A stretch of 9,807 bases of DNA from Bacteroidota bacterium (GTDB lineage: Bacteria; Bacteroidota; Bacteroidia; Chitinophagales; Saprospiraceae), in NCBI GenBank assembly GCA_018969455.1, contig JAGWYI010000111.1:1-9807 (forward strand), given 5' to 3'. Of this stretch, positions 6,256 through 9,807 are shown piece by piece. Each line of letters starts with the position of its first letter. Within the stretch, counting starts at the first letter, position 1. The translations under genes and the position numbers were made by a program. The notes under the pieces were generated by a model. That model saw nothing but the letters and a program-made list of their open reading frames with translations. It was not told the DNA's origin and did no database searches.

Positions 6256-6344
6256 ATCAGGATGTGCCGGATTTTGTGGATAAATCAGGATGGATTTCGC
6301 TGATTTATAATGATTTATAAAGATCGTTATGCACAAAATCTGGC
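6256..6344. repeat. degenerate intergenic repeat element with phased GAT motifs and inverted arms
   Basis: Several repeats are layered here. ATCAGGATG occurs at 6256-6264 and again at 6284-6292. TGATTTATAA is repeated in tandem without a gap at 6301-6310 and 6311-6320. GAT recurs at 6261, 6270, 6279, 6289, 6302, 6312 and 6322, mostly 9-10 nt apart. The arm at 6266-6283 pairs with 6327-6344 at 16 of 18 positions. Inside, ATAAATCAG (6280-6288) and CTGATTTAT (6300-6308) form a perfect 9-bp stem with an 11-nt loop. This has the look of a dispersed, non-coding Bacteroidota intergenic repeat or a small decayed palindromic element. Family membership cannot be tested from one copy. Confidence 0.6.
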
Positions 6345-6436
6345 GGCGTAAAGTATAAATTTATTATCGGAATAAAACGGTTTCTAAGATATAAAATCGC
6401 GTAAAACAGGTAATTTTTGGATGCACCAAGCGAGAT

Positions 6437-7147
6437 TCACACCAGATCGGTCCAACGGCGTACCGGCAAGCGCGGCACCTGATTCCAGGCGCCAGATTTC
6501 CAGTCGAGCGCTTCGAGGTTGTTGAAGTTGAGTTTGTAGTCGAATTGAGAGGGCACGTTATAGCAATAGCCGTGGTAGTAGTATTTTTTTCCCAATTGCC
6601 GGGCTTTTTCAATTTCAATCAGCATGGTGTAGGTTCCCAGGCTAAGGTTTCCAAAATCGGGGTCGAAAAAGCAATAAGTTCCGGAAAAACTTTGATGTCC
6701 GATGTGCACATAGCTATATGCCAAAATGGGCCCATCCTGTTGTTGTATGCTAAATTCCATGCCAGTGACGGGTTCTCGGTGGGCATTTGGCCCCAGGAAA
6801 GAAGCCAGATGAGCCGGTCGTCTTTCTCCGAAACGGATGGAGTGTTTGGTAAAAAGTGCTTCTTGTTGTTCGCCGATGGAAATGGCGCGGTAGTTCACCT
6901 TCAATCCGGCGTTTCGGCGCAGCAGTTGGCGCTGACTTTTGGAGAAAGTGAAGCCACTGAGTCGGATGCGTAAAGGAATGGTTAAACAGAACTGGTTGCG
7001 ACAAACAGAATAATTGTGTCGCACCATGGTATAGCCCAGCAAGCGCCATCCATCTTCCAGATAATCGTCAAATACTTCCGGATGCAGCGCCTGCATTGGA
7101 ATGCTCTCATCCACCAATTCGGTTAAATATAATGCCTGGTTTGCCAT
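6437..7147 (-). CDS. arginyl/leucyl-tRNA--protein transferase-like protein (ATE/Bpt family)
   Basis: A 236-residue protein that aligns by eye with bacterial ATE/Bpt proteins. These have a GNAT-like fold and move an amino acid from aminoacyl-tRNA to protein N-termini, marking them for ClpS/ClpAP degradation. The central segment IPLRIRLSGFTFSKSQRQLL (57-76), followed by RRN, corresponds to the family's VPLRI...F..SRSQRR..RRN. The C-terminal stretch FDPDFGNLSLGTYTMLIEIE (161-180) and the following YYYHGYCYNVPSQFDYK match the conserved SLGTY...EI..A...G..YYY.GY region. The cysteine-rich N-terminus of ATE1/Bpt is not preserved: no Cys occurs before residue 49, and only Cys49, Cys54, Cys159 and Cys195 are present. 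The start is secure because TGA lies in frame two codons upstream. It is divergent from ppc. Activity and amino-acid specificity (Arg or Leu) are unproven; it may be a repurposed GNAT enzyme. Confidence 0.75.
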   Translation of the reverse strand: MANQALYLTELVDESIPMQALHPEVFDDYLEDGWRLLGYTMVRHNYSVCRNQFCLTIPLRIRLSGFTFSKSQRQLLRRNAGLKVNYRAISIGEQQEALFTKHSIRFGERRPAHLASFLGPNAHREPVTGMEFSIQQQDGPILAYSYVHIGHQSFSGTYCFFDPDFGNLSLGTYTMLIEIEKARQLGKKYYYHGYCYNVPSQFDYKLNFNNLEALDWKSGAWNQVPRLPVRRWTDLV

Positions 7148-7187
7148 GTTTCACACAAAACCAATTTTTGGGTTCCCTAGTTCCGCG

Positions 7188-7195
7188 CAAGTATA
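7188..7195 (-). promoter_or_regulatory. candidate -7 element of the tRNA-protein transferase-like gene
   Basis: On the - strand the complement of 7188-7195 reads TATACTTG, one mismatch from TAnnTTTG, and would give a leader of about 34 nt. No TTTG or TTG occurs at the normal 17-23 nt upstream; the nearest is about 27 nt away. Support is therefore weak. Confidence 0.25.
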
Positions 7196-7212
7196 CGGAA
7201 ATTATACCTTAA

Positions 7213-7245
7213 TTTGTACCACCAAATCAAACTGCGTTACCTTGC
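7213..7245 (+). promoter_or_regulatory. candidate ppc promoter in the 124-nt divergent intergenic region
   Basis: TTTG at 7213-7216 is separated by 21 nt from TACCTTGC at 7238-7245. The latter resembles the Bacteroidota -7 box TAnnTTTG with one T missing. It would place transcription start about 20 nt before the ppc ATG. The region 7148-7271 must carry the control sites of both divergent genes. An alternative -7-like element, TTAATTTG, lies at 7209-7216 but lacks a partner box at the right distance. Confidence 0.35.
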
Positions 7246-7271
7246 ACGCATTTCCCTTGTTGGTCTAAGTT

Positions 7272-9807
7272 ATGAGTCACACTGCACGCATACCGCTGCT
7301 TTATCACACGTACAATAGTTTGTTCCTCCGATTGCCATTCAAAGGCATTGAGCACACTGGTACCCAACTGGCATTGTTTACTCAATATTGTGAGGCCAAT
7401 TTCAAGTTGGTTGAAAGCCCAACTGCCTTATTGGAAACCTTTTGGAACGATTATTTTGAGCATGCCGACAAGAACGAACGGTATCAGATGTTGTTCCGAT
7501 TTATACAATACGTTGAACGTCAGGTAGTTTTGTTTGATTCTGTGGAAGATGCCCTTTTTGAGCAAACCCATGAAATGGAAGGACCGGGGTCGATCAAGCA
7601 TTTATTGAGTCGTCTTCAATCGCAAGAACAGCAAAGGGCATTAATCGAAAAAATTCGATCGTTTAATCTTCGCCTGGTGCTTACCGCACATCCAACGCAA
7701 TTTTACCCTGGAAAAGTATTGGGCATCATCAATGATTTGGGAAAAGTCATTAAGGGCAATGATTTGGAGCGCATTCGGGTAATGTTGATGCAGTTGGGTA
7801 AAACAGCTTTTGTGAACCGTCAAAAGCCCACGCCATACGACGAGGCCATCAGTTTGGGATGGTATATGGAAAATGTTTTTTATCACACCTTGCCCGATAT
7901 TTTATTCAGATTGTTAAAAACATTGAATCTGGATCCGCTTGAATTTGAAAATCCACGGCTATTGTCTTTGGGTTTTTGGCCTGGGGGCGATCGGGATGGC
8001 AATCCGTTTGTAACACCTGAAATTACCCTTTTGGTTGCCAAGCGATTGCGCGAAGCGGTACTGCGCGGGTATTATCGGGATATAAGGGTTTTAAAACGCC
8101 GGTTGACTTTCCGGGGTGTTGAAGAAATCATTGCCCATGCAGAACAAAAAATTTACCATACCCTGTATGCGCCGGGTCCGGATCAATACAAGGACTGTGG
8201 TACACTGTTACATGATCTGACCGAAGCGCATCGCATTTTATTGGAAGAGCATGAGGGTTTGTTTAAAGATGAATTGGAGCGATTTATCCTGAAGGTGCGC
8301 ACGTTTGGTTTTTACTTTGCCAGCCTCGACATCCGACAGGAAAGTGGCAAACATCAATTGGTTTGGGAGCGTATTCTGGAGCAGTGGAACCACAAATTTC
8401 CCTGGTTTAAGGAGCATGCTTTTTTAAATGCAGCGGCAGAAACCCAGATAGACAGGTTATTATCGATCAATCATTTGCTCGATCCTGCCGATTTTGACGA
8501 TCCTTTGGTACGGGAAACACTACAAACATTTAAGGCGATAGCCGAAATTCAGCGAAACAACGGCGAGCTTGGCTGCCATCGATACATCATCAGCAATTGT
8601 GGGAGTGCCGTACAGGTAGCGCAGGTACTTGCGCTGGCGCGCCTAACGATAGCATCTGCCGATGCGCAGGGGCTTCCAGGGCAAGTACCCCTTGATGTTG
8701 CGCCATTGTTTGAAACCATCGATGACCTGGCCGCATGTGATCAGGTAATGGAGACCTTGTACAAAAATAAAGTATATGCAGCCCATTTGGAGCAACGTGG
8801 TCGTATTCAGCACATTATGCTGGGTTTTTCTGATGGGACCAAAGATGGCGGGTATCTGAGGGCCAACTGGAGCATTTATCGGGCCAAGGAAGCCCTTACA
8901 CGCATCAGTCGGGCATACGGGGTGACCGTCATCTTTTTCGATGGTCGGGGCGGGCCTCCTGGCCGGGGCGGCGGAAATAATGCCAGTTATTATGCAGCCC
9001 ATGGCAAATCCATTGAAAATCAGGCGATTCATGTTACCATTCAGGGGCAAACTGTAAGCAGTACCTATGGAACCCTTGAAAGTGCTCGCTTTAATGTGGA
9101 GCGTTTGTTGGGCGCCGGATTGGAAACACATTTATTTCGGACCCATGATCACGATTTTTCAGAAGAGGATATCCGGTTTATGGATCGGCTTTCGGAAAAA
9201 TCGCTTGAAGCTTATCTGGAATTAAAAAACCATCCGGCATTTGTGCCATATTTGGAAAAGATGACGCCATTGAAGTGGTATGGAGATTCGAACATTGCGA
9301 GTCGGCCAACGAAGAGAGGAGGAAACCAGGGGTTAAAATTTGAAGAATTGCGCGCCATACCTTTTGTTGGGGCTTGGGCACAAATGAAACAAAACGTGCC
9401 GGGTTATTACGGAGTTGGGGCCGCCGTTGAGTCATTGGGGGAGGCAGAACGTCGCCAATTGGATGAATTGTACCAGAAATCACTCTTTTTGCGCACCTTG
9501 GTTGAAAATTCGATGCAATCACTTTCAAAGTCTAATTACGATGTAACACGATACATATCACGCCACGCGGAATTCGGGCCGTTTTGGAACATGTTGTGGT
9601 TGGAGTTTGAGCGCACCAACCGGCATTTAATACAGTTGTCGGGCCAGAATGTGTTGTTGGATAGCAATCCGGTGTCGCAGGTGAGCATTTCCATACGGGA
9701 GCAAATCGTGTTGCCGCTGATTGCCATTCAACAATACGCATTGCAGCGTTTACAGGCAGACAAAATTGAGGAGGAAGAGGCTGAGATTTGCAAAAAAATG
9801 GTATTGC
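7272..9807 (+). CDS. ppc: phosphoenolpyruvate carboxylase, 3' end cut by the window
   Basis: The frame is open for 845 codons to the right edge and lacks only its last residues. The start is secure because TAA lies in frame two codons upstream. It catalyses PEP + bicarbonate to oxaloacetate + phosphate, refilling the TCA cycle. Signatures in order: LTAHPTQ (137-143; catalytic His140), GFWPGGDRDGNPFV (234-247), MLGFSDGTKDGGYLRANW (516-533; Lys524, Asp525), FDGRGGPPGRGGG (556-568; glycine-rich mobile loop with Arg559), ASRPTKRGGNQG (676-687) and LRAIPFVGAWAQ (693-704). Departures from the E. coli type are Gln143 for Glu after AHPT, Asp557 for His in FHGRGG, and Asp672 roughly where E. coli has the aspartate-binding Lys773, so feedback inhibition by aspartate or malate may differ. 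These variants look typical of the Bacteroidota subfamily as I remember it. It neighbours the pyruvate kinase-like and PDH E2 genes, which act on the same metabolic node. Confidence 0.95.
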   Translation, partial: MSHTARIPLLYHTYNSLFLRLPFKGIEHTGTQLALFTQYCEANFKLVESPTALLETFWNDYFEHADKNERYQMLFRFIQYVERQVVLFDSVEDALFEQTHEMEGPGSIKHLLSRLQSQEQQRALIEKIRSFNLRLVLTAHPTQFYPGKVLGIINDLGKVIKGNDLERIRVMLMQLGKTAFVNRQKPTPYDEAISLGWYMENVFYHTLPDILFRLLKTLNLDPLEFENPRLLSLGFWPGGDRDGNPFVTPEITLLVAKRLREAVLRGYYRDIRVLKRRLTFRGVEEIIAHAEQKIYHTLYAPGPDQYKDCGTLLHDLTEAHRILLEEHEGLFKDELERFILKVRTFGFYFASLDIRQESGKHQLVWERILEQWNHKFPWFKEHAFLNAAAETQIDRLLSINHLLDPADFDDPLVRETLQTFKAIAEIQRNNGELGCHRYIISNCGSAVQVAQVLALARLTIASADAQGLPGQVPLDVAPLFETIDDLAACDQVMETLYKNKVYAAHLEQRGRIQHIMLGFSDGTKDGGYLRANWSIYRAKEALTRISRAYGVTVIFFDGRGGPPGRGGGNNASYYAAHGKSIENQAIHVTIQGQTVSSTYGTLESARFNVERLLGAGLETHLFRTHDHDFSEEDIRFMDRLSEKSLEAYLELKNHPAFVPYLEKMTPLKWYGDSNIASRPTKRGGNQGLKFEELRAIPFVGAWAQMKQNVPGYYGVGAAVESLGEAERRQLDELYQKSLFLRTLVENSMQSLSKSNYDVTRYISRHAEFGPFWNMLWLEFERTNRHLIQLSGQNVLLDSNPVSQVSISIREQIVLPLIAIQQYALQRLQADKIEEEEAEICKKMVL

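Larger units (their letters stand above)
6086..6436. other. 351-nt noncoding stretch between the E2 and tRNA-protein transferase genes
   Basis: No convincing coding frame occurs here on either strand. It holds the promoter of the E2 operon near 6125-6155, a perfect 11-bp inverted repeat at 6171-6209, and a degenerate repeat element at 6256-6344. The last 90 nt (6345-6436) are A/T-rich, and I see no clear GC-rich hairpin with a T tract for terminating the upstream - strand gene there. The repeat element itself is the best candidate for the 3' end structure of that transcript. Confidence 0.7.

Noticed and set aside
6256..6344. CRISPR array
   Set aside because: The repeat units are about 10 nt, degenerate and contiguous, with no uniform spacers and no cas genes nearby.
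8643..9131. A 162-codon - strand open frame, with another at 9178-9528, inside ppc
   Set aside because: Both are antisense to continuous, motif-rich PEP carboxylase sequence.

Overview
The window looks like ordinary chromosomal DNA from a member of the Bacteroidota, most likely a Saprospiria/Chitinophagia-type environmental bacterium. Three things suggest this. The phosphoenolpyruvate carboxylase carries the divergent signatures I associate with this phylum (LTAHPTQ, FDGRGGPPGRGGG). Start codons lack Shine-Dalgarno sequences. At least one gene has an upstream TTTG-N19-(T/C)AnnTTTG element like the Bacteroidota -33/-7 promoter. The taxon is an inference from protein style, not a database match. 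No rRNA, tRNA, CRISPR, phage, insertion sequence or plasmid gene is visible.

Left block, + strand (1-3352): the C-terminal end of a FAD-dependent monooxygenase, overlapping by 14 nt a PLP-dependent fold-type I aminotransferase or lyase. After an 85-nt gap come a GT4 glycosyltransferase and a PIG-L/LmbE-type N-acetyl-sugar deacetylase, again overlapping by 14 nt. The transferase/deacetylase pair follows the 'attach an N-acetylated sugar, then deacetylate it' logic of PIG-A/PIG-L, MshA/MshB and BshA/BshB, but neither protein looks like BshA or BshB.

Middle block, - strand (3349-6085): a pyruvate dehydrogenase E2 (dihydrolipoamide acetyltransferase), with a plausible promoter, followed after one nucleotide by an atypical pyruvate kinase-like protein. 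The latter has a roughly 120-residue N-terminal extension, lacks the C-terminal regulatory domain, and carries the Lys associated with K+-independent pyruvate kinases. This operon converges on the left block, and the two terminal stop codons share one TTAA palindrome.

Right block: a 351-nt noncoding stretch (6086-6436) contains a perfect 11-bp inverted repeat and a degenerate repeat element in which GAT recurs about every 9-10 nt inside imperfect 18-bp inverted arms. Then comes a - strand arginyl/leucyl-tRNA-protein transferase-like gene (6437-7147). Divergent from it is ppc, phosphoenolpyruvate carboxylase, running off the right edge (7272-9807).

Three of the genes (ppc, pyruvate kinase-like, PDH E2) act on or near the PEP/pyruvate/acetyl-CoA node, so the right two thirds look like central carbon metabolism. 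The left third looks like glycoconjugate or specialised metabolism of unknown product.
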